Positions 7,764 through 15,088 of a stretch of DNA of 64,000 nucleotides are shown in pieces (position 1 is the stretch's first letter; the number at the start of each line of letters is the position of its first letter). The DNA comes from Streptomyces sp. RB17. GTDB taxonomy: Bacteria; Actinomycetota; Actinomycetes; Streptomycetales; Streptomycetaceae. The notes beneath the pieces are model-generated. The model saw only the letters and a program-made list of their open reading frames with translations. It did no database searches and was not told where the DNA came from. A program made the position numbers and the translations under genes. Location of the stretch: positions 434,001 to 498,000 of the forward strand of contig NZ_WEGL01000003.1 in the NCBI RefSeq assembly GCF_009604455.1, written 5' to 3'.

Positions 7764-8640
7764 CCGTTTGAGTGTCTTCAAGACCTACAAGCTGTACGTC
7801 GGCGGGAAGTTCCCGCGTTCCGAGAGCGGCCGGGTGTACGAGGTGACCGACGCAAAGGGCAACTGGCTGGCCAACGCACCGCAGTCGAGCCGTAAGGACG
7901 CCCGGGACGCGGTCGTGGCCGCGCGCAAGGCGTTCGGCGGCTGGTCCGGTGCGACGGCGTACAACCGCGGCCAGGTCCTCTACCGCGTCGCGGAGATGCT
8001 GGAGGGCCGTCGCGAGCAGTTCGTGCGCGAGGTGGCCGACGCGGAGGGCCTGTCCAAGTCGAAGGCGGCGGCCGTCGTCGACGCGGCCATCGACCGCTGG
8101 GTCTGGTATGCCGGCTGGACCGACAAGATCGCCCAGGTGATCGGCGGCGCGAACCCGGTCGCGGGGCCGTTCTTCAACCTCTCCTCGCCGGAGCCGACGG
8201 GTGTGGTGGCCGTCCTGGCCCCGCAGGAGTCGTCGTTCCTGGGCCTGGTCTCGGTGCTCGCGCCCGTGATCGCCACCGGCAACACGGCGGTCGTGATCGC
8301 GAGCGAGAAGTCCCCGCTTCCGGCCCTGTCCCTGGCCGAGGTGCTGGCCACGTCGGACGTCCCGGGCGGTGTGGTGAACATCCTCTCCGGCCGTACGGCG
8401 GAGCTCGCGGCGCCGCTGGCCGCGCACCAGGACGTCAACGCGATCGATCTCGCCGGTGCGGACGAGGAGTTGGCGAAGGAGCTGGAGATCGCGGCGGCCG
8501 ACAACCTGAAGCGGGTCCTTCGTCCACAGGCTGTGGACCACGTCGAGACGCCGGGCATCGACCGGATGACGGCGTTCCTGGAGACCAAGACGGTGTGGCA
8601 TCCGACGGGGGCGCTGGGCGCGTCCGGCTCGTCGTACTGA
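7756..8640 (+). CDS. Short aldehyde dehydrogenase-like protein lacking the catalytic domain
   Basis: A 294-residue protein whose ATG overlaps the end of the previous gene by 8 bases, so the two are probably translationally coupled. It aligns by eye with the N-terminal, NAD-binding half of aldehyde dehydrogenases (LYVGGKFPRSESGR, AVVAARKAFGGWSGATAYNRGQVLYRVAEML, PVIATGNTAVVIASEKSPLP). It stops before the region that carries the catalytic Cys and also lacks the LELGG Glu motif (here LEIAAADNLKRVLRPQ). It is therefore a likely pseudoenzyme, perhaps a structural or regulatory partner of the dehydrogenase upstream. No frameshifted remainder is visible downstream; the terminator follows directly. 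Confidence 0.85.
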   Translation: MSDRLSVFKTYKLYVGGKFPRSESGRVYEVTDAKGNWLANAPQSSRKDARDAVVAARKAFGGWSGATAYNRGQVLYRVAEMLEGRREQFVREVADAEGLSKSKAAAVVDAAIDRWVWYAGWTDKIAQVIGGANPVAGPFFNLSSPEPTGVVAVLAPQESSFLGLVSVLAPVIATGNTAVVIASEKSPLPALSLAEVLATSDVPGGVVNILSGRTAELAAPLAAHQDVNAIDLAGADEELAKELEIAAADNLKRVLRPQAVDHVETPGIDRMTAFLETKTVWHPTGALGASGSSY

Positions 8641-8662
8641 CGGCCTGACGGCCACGACGGCC

Positions 8663-8704
8663 GAGAGCCGCGCCGCCCCTCCGTCCAGGGGCGGCGCGGC
8701 TCTC
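8663..8704. terminator. Strong bidirectional terminator hairpin
   Basis: An uninterrupted 18-bp stem (GAGAGCCGCGCCGCCCCT with its complement, loop CCGTCC) between the convergent aldehyde dehydrogenase-like gene and the secreted-protein gene. Confidence 0.93.
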
Positions 8705-8718
8705 TCGTCCGCCTGCGG

Positions 8719-9102
8719 TCAGCCCTGGCCTCCGCCTCCGCCGCCGAACACTCCCCCGAGCCCTTCCGCCAACGGGACCGCGCCGACCGGTCCCATCCGG
8801 GCGACCGGTCCGGTCAGGCCGCCGAGGTCGCCCTCGTCCCCCGGCACGACACGGGTGTGGGCGACGGGCGTGTACTGGAGGGCCTGGACCGGGATGGCGG
8901 CGTAGTCGGTGAGCCCCGGCACCTGGGCGCCGGCCTGCGGGGCCGCCGTCCCGAGCGAGGCGGGCCGCGGAGGCACGTCCGGGACGCGAGCGGCGTCCGC
9001 GGACGCCGTCGCCACGCCCGCACCCAGCGCTGCCGAGGCGGTCGCGAGGACGATCAGGGCGCGCCGCGCGGTGTGGTTGCGGGGGGACGTGTGTCGTGTC
9101 AT
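8719..9102 (-). CDS. Small secreted protein of unknown function
   Basis: A 127-residue protein starting MTRHTSPRNHTARRALIVLATASAALGAGV with a basic n-region, hydrophobic core and Ala-rich ASADAA cleavage region. The mature part is Pro/Val/Gly-rich with no cysteine pair and ends GGVFGGGGGGQG. I do not recognise a characterised family. It resembles in style the small secreted protein at 15.1-15.4 kb. Confidence 0.7.
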   Translation of the reverse strand: MTRHTSPRNHTARRALIVLATASAALGAGVATASADAARVPDVPPRPASLGTAAPQAGAQVPGLTDYAAIPVQALQYTPVAHTRVVPGDEGDLGGLTGPVARMGPVGAVPLAEGLGGVFGGGGGGQG

Positions 9103-9227
9103 ACGGGGTCACCTTCTGATACTCAGGGTGAAACTGTCGACACCGAGGGTAGTTGAGGCGGGAGTCACGCTCAAAAGCCGACCCGCGGGGTCGGCAGGGG
9201 CGCCGCCATACGTCAAACTGGTGTTCC

Positions 9228-9863
9228 GTGAGCATTCATCCCCCGTCCCCCGCCCGCGTCGTGCTGCTGTGCGGCCCCTCGGGCTCGGGCAAGTCACTCG
9301 TCGCCGCCCGCTCCGGGCTCCCCGTCCTGCGTCTGGACGACTTCTACAAGGAGGGTGACGACCCGACTCTGCCCTTGGTGGAGGGGAGTTCGGACATCGA
9401 CTGGGACCATCCCGAGTCGTGGGACGCGGATGTCGCCGTCGCGGCCATCACCCGGCTGTGCGCCACCGGTTCGACGCCGGTGCCGGTGTACGACATCGCG
9501 CTGAGCGCCCGCACCGGCGAGGAGACGCTGCACATCGGGCGCACCCCGCTGTTCGTCGCGGAGGGCATCTTCGCGGCGGAGATCGTCGAACGCTGCCGGG
9601 AGCTGGGCGTGCTCGCGGACGCGATGTGTCTGACCCGCGGCCCGGTCGTCACCTTCCGCCGACGGTTCCTGCGGGATCTGAAGGAGGGCCGGAAGTCGGT
9701 GCCGTTCCTGCTGCGCCGCGGCTGGCGGTTGATGCGCGCCGAGCGGTCGATCGTGACCCGCCAGGTGTCGCTGGGCGCGCATCCGTGCGACCGCGACGAG
9801 GCGCTGGGGCGGCTCGCGGCGGCAGCGGCGGGACGGCAGTCGCGTCAGCAGACGGCGGCCTGA
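9228..9863 (+). CDS. Uridine kinase-like P-loop protein
   Basis: A 211-residue P-loop kinase of the uridine kinase/phosphoribulokinase type. Walker A GPSGSGKS starts at about residue 16; LRLDDFYKEGDDPTLP and DWDHPESWD match the substrate-binding region of Udk-like proteins; FVAEGIFAAEIV is a typical strand-loop. Such enzymes phosphorylate a nucleoside 5'-hydroxyl with ATP or GTP. Nucleoside salvage genes flank this region, which fits. The GTG at 9228 is chosen because the residues upstream in frame are low-quality Arg/Ser-rich and the protein core starts a few residues later. Confidence 0.82.
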   Translation: MSIHPPSPARVVLLCGPSGSGKSLVAARSGLPVLRLDDFYKEGDDPTLPLVEGSSDIDWDHPESWDADVAVAAITRLCATGSTPVPVYDIALSARTGEETLHIGRTPLFVAEGIFAAEIVERCRELGVLADAMCLTRGPVVTFRRRFLRDLKEGRKSVPFLLRRGWRLMRAERSIVTRQVSLGAHPCDRDEALGRLAAAAAGRQSRQQTAA

Positions 9864-9890
9864 TCACCGTACGGGGAAGGAAACGAAAAA

Positions 9891-9925
9891 CGGGACTGGA
9901 CAGGCCCCCCGACCCTCCAGTCCCG
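9891..9925. terminator. Terminator after the uridine kinase-like gene
   Basis: CGGGACTGGA and TCCAGTCCCG form a perfect 10-bp stem around a 15-base C-rich loop, preceded by an A tract (GAAAAA). On the minus strand this becomes a U tract, so it can serve the convergent sigQ transcript as well. Confidence 0.88.
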
Positions 9926-9936
9926 CTTCTCGCGCT

Positions 9937-9991
9937 CCCCCGTTTCCCCCGTTTCCCCCGTGTCCCCCTCCGTTTTCCCCCGTGTCCCCCC
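9937..9991. repeat. C5-tract tandem repeat (G-quadruplex motif on the minus strand)
   Basis: At least six runs of five or more C separated by GTTT, GTGT or similar 4-6 base spacers. On the minus strand, which is the sense strand for the 3' end of sigQ, this reads GGGGG-AAAC-GGGGG repeatedly and meets the usual four-tract G-quadruplex pattern. Confidence 0.85.
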
Positions 9992-10020
9992 GTGGGTCAC
10001 CCACCGGTGACCCCTGGCCC

Positions 10021-10761
10021 TCAGGCGACCAGCTCGCCGAAGGCGTCCTCCTCGTCACGGCCGAAGCTGAGGACCTCGTCCTCGCGCAGCCGGCGCAGCG
10101 AGCGCCAGATGCTGGACTTCACCGTGCCGACGCTGATGTCGAGGATCTCCGCGATCTCCGGGTCCGTACGGCCCTCGTAGTAGCGCAGGACCAGCATGGT
10201 GCGCTGGAGTTCGGGCAGCCGGGCCAGCGCCTGCCACAGGACCGCGCGCAGCTCGGTGCCGCGCATCGCGTCCGTGTCGGTGGGCGTCTCCGGCAGTTCC
10301 TCGGTCGGGTACTCGTTGAGCTTGCGGCGCCGCCAGGCGCTGATGTGCAGGTTGGTCATGGTGCGGCGGAGGTATCCGCCGACGGCGGCCTTGTCACTGA
10401 TCCGGTCCCACGCCTTGTACGTCGAGAACAGCGCGCTCTGCAGCAGGTCCTCGGCCTCGAAGCGGTCGCCGGTCAGGTGGTAGGCGGTGGCGTACAGGGA
10501 GGCGCGGCGCTCCTGGACGTAGGCGGTGAACTCCGCCTCCGTCAGGGAACGGCGCTGCTCCCCCGAGTCCTCCCCGTACGCGGATCCCCCGTGCGTGTCC
10601 CCCGTGTGTGCGTCGACCACCGTCATGTACGTGGTGTGCTGACGCCCGGCGCCGCGAGCGCACCCCCGCCCGCTCACGGCACCGGACTTCTCGGAACCCC
10701 GGTGCATGTCGTGCAGACGCGTGACTACGGCGCTGGTGCTGATGCTGTGCAGCGTGTTCAT
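10021..10761 (-). CDS. sigQ: ECF-family RNA polymerase sigma factor SigQ
   Basis: A 246-residue SigE-subfamily ECF sigma factor. Region 2 (YATAYHLTGDRFEAEDLLQSALFSTYKAWDRI...RRTMTNLHISAWRR) recognises the -10 element, and region 4 (RLPELQRTMLVLRYYEGRTDPEIAEILDISVGTVKSSIWRSLRRLRE) recognises the -35 element. About 70 poorly conserved residues precede region 2. The ATG at 10761 has a GGGGAG ribosome site. Divergent placement next to afsQ1-afsQ2 matches the S. coelicolor sigQ-afsQ1-afsQ2 locus, where AfsQ1 activates sigQ and SigQ opposes the antibiotic-stimulating output. Identity here rests on sequence and gene order. Confidence 0.93.
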   Translation of the reverse strand: MNTLHSISTSAVVTRLHDMHRGSEKSGAVSGRGCARGAGRQHTTYMTVVDAHTGDTHGGSAYGEDSGEQRRSLTEAEFTAYVQERRASLYATAYHLTGDRFEAEDLLQSALFSTYKAWDRISDKAAVGGYLRRTMTNLHISAWRRRKLNEYPTEELPETPTDTDAMRGTELRAVLWQALARLPELQRTMLVLRYYEGRTDPEIAEILDISVGTVKSSIWRSLRRLREDEVLSFGRDEEDAFGELVA

Positions 10762-10879
10762 CTCGCGCTCCCCGTGGTGGACTTCCGGTGGTTCGGTCTC
10801 GCCGGGCCGGCTCTCGGCTCCCCGTCCGGCCCGTGACCAAAAGACTGCCGGGGCGACTTCATCGCCGTGTCCGCCGACT

Positions 10880-10895
10880 GTCACAGACCTGTCAC
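10880..10895. promoter_or_regulatory. AfsQ1-type binding box between sigQ and afsQ1
   Basis: GTCAC-AGACCT-GTCAC is an exact match to the published AfsQ1 consensus GTnAC-N6-GTnAC. It lies 118 bases upstream of the sigQ start, in the divergent intergenic region. A third GTCAC half-site follows at 10914-10918. Confidence 0.85.
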
Positions 10896-11002
10896 AGGGG
10901 TCCGGGCGGGCGTCGTCACAGGAAGTGCACAGATGGTGGCGGTAGGGAAGGCCCGGTGTCGGCGGGTCGTACGACAGCCCGTCCATGGGCCAGAATGAGC
11001 CC

Positions 11003-11680
11003 GTGCCTTCCCTGTTGCTGATCGAGGACGACGACGCCATCCGCACGGCCCTGGAGCTCTCCCTGACGCGCCAGGGCCACCGGGTGGCGACCGCTGCCAG
11101 CGGTGAGGACGGTCTGAAGCTGCTGCGCGAGCAGCGGCCGGACCTGATCGTGCTGGACGTGATGCTGCCCGGCATCGACGGTTTCGAGGTGTGCCGTCGC
11201 ATCCGGCGCACCGACCAGCTGCCGATCATCCTGCTGACCGCGCGCAGTGACGACATCGACGTGGTGGTCGGACTGGAGTCCGGCGCCGACGACTATGTCG
11301 TCAAGCCGGTCCAGGGCCGGGTGCTGGACGCCCGGATCCGGGCCGTGCTGCGGCGCGGGGAGCGCGAGTCCAGCGACTCGGCGACGTTCGGCAACCTCGT
11401 CATCGACCGGTCGGCGATGACCGTGACGAAGAACGGCGAGGATCTGCAGCTGACCCCGACCGAGCTCCGGCTGCTGCTGGAGCTGAGCCGGCGGCCCGGC
11501 CAGGCGCTGTCCCGGCAGCAGCTGCTGCGGCTGGTGTGGGAGCACGACTACCTCGGTGACTCGCGGCTCGTGGACGCCTGTGTGCAGCGGCTGCGCGCGA
11601 AGGTCGAGGACGTGCCCTCGTCCCCGACGCTGATCCGTACCGTCCGTGGTGTCGGCTACCGCCTGGACACGCCTCAGTGA
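11003..11680 (+). CDS. afsQ1: Two-component response regulator AfsQ1
   Basis: A 225-residue OmpR/PhoB-type regulator. The receiver domain has the acidic pair EDDD near the start, the phosphoacceptor Asp in LIVLDVMLP (residue 52), and the conserved Thr/Lys switch (LLTARS, VVKPV). The C-terminal winged helix has LTPTELRLLLEL and VDACVQRLRAKVED...IRTVRGVGYRL. The GTG at 11003 gives the usual start (VPSLLLIEDDD); an ATG at 10985 is in frame but adds an unconserved leader. It overlaps afsQ2 by four bases (GTGA). In S. coelicolor the pair controls antibiotic production and nitrogen metabolism under certain nitrogen conditions. Confidence 0.95.
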   Translation: MPSLLLIEDDDAIRTALELSLTRQGHRVATAASGEDGLKLLREQRPDLIVLDVMLPGIDGFEVCRRIRRTDQLPIILLTARSDDIDVVVGLESGADDYVVKPVQGRVLDARIRAVLRRGERESSDSATFGNLVIDRSAMTVTKNGEDLQLTPTELRLLLELSRRPGQALSRQQLLRLVWEHDYLGDSRLVDACVQRLRAKVEDVPSSPTLIRTVRGVGYRLDTPQ

Positions 11681-13281
11681 CCGACACGCAAGGGGGGCTG
11701 CGCGGCTGGGCCGCGGGGCGCAGGGGAAATCTGTCGCGGCTGAGGTTCACCAGCCTCAGGCTGCGCCTGGTCGTGGTCTTCGCGCTGGTGGCTCTGACGG
11801 CCGCCGTCTCGGCGTCCGGCATCGCCTACTGGCTGAACCGGGAGGCGGTGCTCACCCGCGCCCAGGACGCGGTGCTGCGCGACTTCCGGCAGGAGATGCA
11901 GAACCGCGCGGGCGCCCTGCCGGCCCACCCCACCCAGGACGAACTGCAGCGCGCGGCGGGCCAGATGGCCGCGAGCAGCCAGCACTTCAGCGTGCTGCTG
12001 GTCGCCCAGGACGCCGACGGCAAGACCGTGTACGGCAACTCGGGCGGCATCAACGGCTTCTCGCTGGAGGACGTGCCCAGGTCGCTGCGCACGGCGGTGA
12101 ACAAGCAGCAGGCGGTGACCGACTCCAACAAGGAGCCGTACCACCTGTACTGGCAGCGGGTCGTGGACCACGGCACGCCGTATCTGGTGGCCGGTTCGCG
12201 GGTGATCGGCGGCGGGCCCACGGGTTACATGGCCAAGTCGCTGGGGCCGGAGGCGAAGGACCTCAACTCGCTGGCCTGGTCGCTGGGCATCGCCACCGGG
12301 CTCGCGCTGATCGGCGCCGCGCTGCTCGCGCAGGCCGCCGCCACGACCGTGCTGAAGCCGGTGCACCGGCTGGGGGTCGCCGCCCGGCGGCTGGGCGAGG
12401 GCAGGCTGGACACGCGGCTGCGGGTGTCGGGGACCGACGAACTCGCCGATCTGTCCCGGACGTTCAACAACGCCGCCGAGGCGCTGGAGCAGCGGGTCGC
12501 GGAGATGGCCGCGCGGGACGAGGCGTCCCGCCGGTTCGTGGCCGACATGTCGCACGAGCTGCGGACGCCGCTGACCGCCATCACCGCCGTGACGGAGGTG
12601 CTGGAGGAGGAGCTGGAGGCCGAGTCCGGATCCATGGATCCGATGATCGAGCCCGCGGTCCGGCTGGTGGTGAGCGAGACCCGGCGCCTGAACGACCTGG
12701 TCGAGAACCTGATGGAGGTCACCCGCTTCGACGCGGGCACCGCCCGGCTGGTCCTGGACGACGTCGACCTCGCCGACCAGATCACCGCCTGCATCGACGC
12801 CCGCGCCTGGCTCGACGCGGTCGACCTGGACGCCGAGCGCGGCATCCACGCCCGTCTCGACCCGCGCCGGCTGGACGTCATCCTCGCCAACCTGATCGGC
12901 AACGCGCTCAAGCACGGCGGGTCGCCGGTGCGGGTGTCGGTGCGCATAGACGGCGAGGACCTGGTCATCGCGGTGCGTGACCACGGGCCGGGGATCCCCG
13001 AGGACGTGCTCCCGCACGTCTTCGACCGCTTCTTCAAGGCGAGCGCCTCCCGGCCGCGCTCCGAGGGCAGCGGGCTGGGCCTGTCCATCGCCATGGAGAA
13101 CGCCCATATCCACGGCGGTGAGATCACCGCCGCCAACTCGCCCGAAGGCGGCGCGGTGTTCACCCTGCGGCTGCCACGGGACGCCTCCCGGCTGACGGAG
13201 GAGACCGACGAGGGCACAAAGACCGACAAGGACGCTTCCGGGAACTCCGGAAGCCCGGGAAGTTCAGGGAAGGAGGGGTGA
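11677..13281 (+). CDS. afsQ2: Sensor histidine kinase AfsQ2
   Basis: A 534-residue membrane kinase. A first transmembrane helix (about residues 28-48, LVVVFALVALTAAVSASG), a periplasmic sensor region and a second helix (SLGIATGLALIGAALLAQAAATTV) precede a HAMP linker. The dimerisation/phosphoacceptor box FVADMSHELRTPLTA has His293; ATP-binding motifs are N box NLIGNALKHGG, G1 DHGPGIP and G2 GSGLGLSIA. A Ser/Gly-rich tail ends the protein. It phosphorylates AfsQ1. The GTG start overlaps the afsQ1 stop and the stop overlaps the next ATG, showing one operon of three genes. Confidence 0.94.
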   Translation: MTDTQGGLRGWAAGRRGNLSRLRFTSLRLRLVVVFALVALTAAVSASGIAYWLNREAVLTRAQDAVLRDFRQEMQNRAGALPAHPTQDELQRAAGQMAASSQHFSVLLVAQDADGKTVYGNSGGINGFSLEDVPRSLRTAVNKQQAVTDSNKEPYHLYWQRVVDHGTPYLVAGSRVIGGGPTGYMAKSLGPEAKDLNSLAWSLGIATGLALIGAALLAQAAATTVLKPVHRLGVAARRLGEGRLDTRLRVSGTDELADLSRTFNNAAEALEQRVAEMAARDEASRRFVADMSHELRTPLTAITAVTEVLEEELEAESGSMDPMIEPAVRLVVSETRRLNDLVENLMEVTRFDAGTARLVLDDVDLADQITACIDARAWLDAVDLDAERGIHARLDPRRLDVILANLIGNALKHGGSPVRVSVRIDGEDLVIAVRDHGPGIPEDVLPHVFDRFFKASASRPRSEGSGLGLSIAMENAHIHGGEITAANSPEGGAVFTLRLPRDASRLTEETDEGTKTDKDASGNSGSPGSSGKEG

Positions 13282-13898
13282 TGTCCGTACGACGCCTGAC
13301 CGTGCGACGCCTGCTGGCGCTGCCCCTCCTCGGCCTGCTGCTGTCCGGCTGCGGCATCCGGGCCACCCAGGTGCCGACCGACTTCGGGGCGGCGCCGTCC
13401 CGGGTGCCGTGCTCGCTGGCCGGGCCCGACCTGGCCACGCAGTCCCCGCAGGGCGTGCCCGTGCAGGTCTTCCTGCTGTGCGGGGCGTCCCTGGTGGCCG
13501 TCGACCGGACGGTGCGCGTCCCCGAGGGCACCCCGGACGCGTGGCGCCGCGTGATCGTGGCACAGGGGCTGCTGGACCAGCTCGCCGCGTCCCCGTCCGC
13601 CGCGGAGCGCTCCGCGGGCTACACGACGTACGTGCCGGGCGGCCTCACCGTGCGCGGGCCCGGCCCGAAGGACCCCGAGGACACGCTCCACCTGAGCACG
13701 GCACCGTCCCGGCTCACCTCCTACGCCCTCGCCCAGCTGGTGTGCACCCTCTCCGACTCGGCGGCGACAGAAGGCGACGGCTCGGTCGTCCTCGGCGGCC
13801 CGGACAACGGTCCCCTGCGCCGCTACGCATGCACGGACGACGTCCGCGACCGCCCCGGCAGCGTGGAGCCGCCGTCGAGCGAGGTGGCGAGCCGGTAA
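13281..13898 (+). CDS. Lipoprotein encoded with afsQ1-afsQ2
   Basis: A 205-residue lipoprotein: basic n-region, hydrophobic core and lipobox LLSGC with Cys24. The mature domain carries a central PEGTPDAWRRVIVAQGLLDQLA...GYTTYVPGGLTVRGPGPKDPEDTLHLS segment, reminiscent of the GerMN-type proteins found near actinobacterial sensor kinases. The ATG at 13281 overlaps the afsQ2 stop (TGATG) and has an AAGGAGG ribosome site at 13269-13275. Its place as the third gene of the afsQ operon suggests it senses or relays an envelope signal to AfsQ2; this is inference. Confidence 0.85.
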   Translation: MSVRRLTVRRLLALPLLGLLLSGCGIRATQVPTDFGAAPSRVPCSLAGPDLATQSPQGVPVQVFLLCGASLVAVDRTVRVPEGTPDAWRRVIVAQGLLDQLAASPSAAERSAGYTTYVPGGLTVRGPGPKDPEDTLHLSTAPSRLTSYALAQLVCTLSDSAATEGDGSVVLGGPDNGPLRRYACTDDVRDRPGSVEPPSSEVASR

Positions 13899-13918
13899 GC
13901 GGGTGCGCGCCCATGGGT

Positions 13919-13985
13919 CCGCGGGGCGGTAGCGCCCCGAAGGGCGCGGGGAACTGCGCGAGCAGCCACGACGGACCAGCACTCC
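13919..13985. repeat. Streptomyces-type intergenic repeat element
   Basis: The stretch contains GGGGCGGTAGCGCCCC (small hairpin) followed by AAGGGCGCGGGGAACTGCGC and GCAGCCACGACGGACC. From memory this GGGCGCGGGGAACTGCGCGA...AGCCACGACG string is a very common dispersed element in Streptomyces intergenic regions. A related piece seems to have been captured in the gene ending at 56413. Confidence 0.7.
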
Positions 13986-14109
13986 GCGACGGACAGGACC
14001 CCTACGGCGAATCCGCTTCGGCAGCGGAGCGCAACCGCTTCCACCGCGCAGGGCAACCGGAGGGTTGCGGGGCGGAACCGATCGGCACCGCCGCTGCGTC
14101 TTGGGGATC

Positions 14110-14673
14110 GTGCAGCGTCAAGGCTCCATCGGCGGCAGCGCCGCGATCCGTATCCGGGTGACAGGGGGTGTCCTCCTCGTCGTCCACCTCGCCCTCGTCG
14201 CCTGGCTGATGCTGCGGCCCCTGGACGTCCCCTGGGTCACACCCCCCAACCTGCACCCCTTCGCCGGCATCCGGGCCGACCTGGCCCTGGGCTGGCCGGA
14301 GGCCGCCAGACCCATCGGCGAGGGCCTGGCCCTGCTCGCCCCGCTGGGCGTGCTGCTGCCGATGGCACACGGCAGGCTCACCGCCTCCCCGGTCGCCTCG
14401 CTGATCCGTACGACAGCCGCGGGCGCCCTGATCTCCCTCGGCATCGCCCTGCTGCAGACCGGTGTGCCCGGCCGGGTCGTGGACGTCGACTCGCTGCTGC
14501 TGAACGCCACCGGCGTCGCGCTGGCCCACCTGGCCGTCGTACCGGCGGGCCGCGCCTGGCTGCGCCGCCAAAAGGCGCGGCCGGACGCCGGGGCGGAGCC
14601 GCCCGTCACCGTGCAGGAGGAGCTGTCTCAGGGGCGTACCCCGACGATTCCCAGGGTCGGGATCGCCCCGTAG
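14110..14673 (+). CDS. VanZ-like membrane protein
   Basis: A 187-residue protein with about four hydrophobic segments (VLLVVHLALVAWLML, a second around GEGLALLAPLGVLLPMA, a third around AALISLGIALLQT and a fourth near LLLNATGVALAHLAVV). The NLHPF, PLGVLLP and DVDSLLLNATG motifs are typical of VanZ-like proteins. VanZ confers low-level teicoplanin resistance in enterococci, but the role of the broader family is unclear. The GTG at 14110 follows GGGGAT; an earlier in-frame ATG lies in the repeat-derived region and is not preferred. Confidence 0.82.
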   Translation: MQRQGSIGGSAAIRIRVTGGVLLVVHLALVAWLMLRPLDVPWVTPPNLHPFAGIRADLALGWPEAARPIGEGLALLAPLGVLLPMAHGRLTASPVASLIRTTAAGALISLGIALLQTGVPGRVVDVDSLLLNATGVALAHLAVVPAGRAWLRRQKARPDAGAEPPVTVQEELSQGRTPTIPRVGIAP

Positions 14674-14785
14674 AGCGACGCTTCGCCCGCTTCGTCTGCC
14701 TACCGTGGAAGACAGTCGAGGGACGCCATCGGGGCGGCCCCGACCCCGGCTCGCCGAGCGAGCCGACGACCACGGAGGAGTCGCC

Positions 14786-14986
14786 ATGTCCGCCCTTGCC
14801 CGCCCCACCCACGGCCGCATGATCGGCGGAGTGTGCGCCGCACTGGCACGGCGCTTCGGCACCTCCGCGACGACGATGCGGGTGATCTTCCTGCTGTCCT
14901 GCCTGCTGCCCGGCCCTCAGTTCCTGCTCTACATAGCGCTGTGGATCCTGCTGCCGGCCGAGGACAAGACGCGTACCGCCTGGTGA
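14786..14986 (+). CDS. Small PspC-domain membrane protein
   Basis: A 66-residue protein, essentially one PspC domain: RPTHGRMIGGVCAALARRFGTSATTMRVIFLLS followed by LPGPQFLLYIALWILLP, with one or two membrane helices. PspC domains occur in phage-shock and envelope-stress proteins. A GGAGGAG ribosome site at 14774-14780 fixes the ATG at 14786 over longer in-frame alternatives. Confidence 0.88.
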   Translation: MSALARPTHGRMIGGVCAALARRFGTSATTMRVIFLLSCLLPGPQFLLYIALWILLPAEDKTRTAW

Positions 14987-15025
14987 CCGCTGTAACGCCG
15001 TGATGCCGTGTCCGCCGTACGCGGA

Positions 15026-15072
15026 ACGCCGTCGGGGCGCCCCCGGACCTGACCGGGGCGCCCCGACGGCGT
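15026..15072. terminator. Long terminator hairpin between convergent genes
   Basis: ACGCCGTCGGGGCGCCCCCGG pairs with CCGGGGCGCCCCGACGGCGT with one extra C, giving a stem of about 20 bp between the PspC-domain gene and the convergent secreted-protein gene. Confidence 0.92.
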
Positions 15073-15088
15073 CGTACGGCAGCCGGTG

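Noticed and set aside
5232..7781. Very long minus-strand frame in front of the PH-domain gene, covering deoC and the aldehyde dehydrogenase
   Set aside because: It is antisense to well-supported genes, has shadow composition, and the PH-domain protein has a natural start at 5231.
10985..11002. Upstream ATG start for afsQ1
   Set aside because: Adds six unconserved residues; the GTG at 11003 gives the usual response-regulator start. Not fully excluded.
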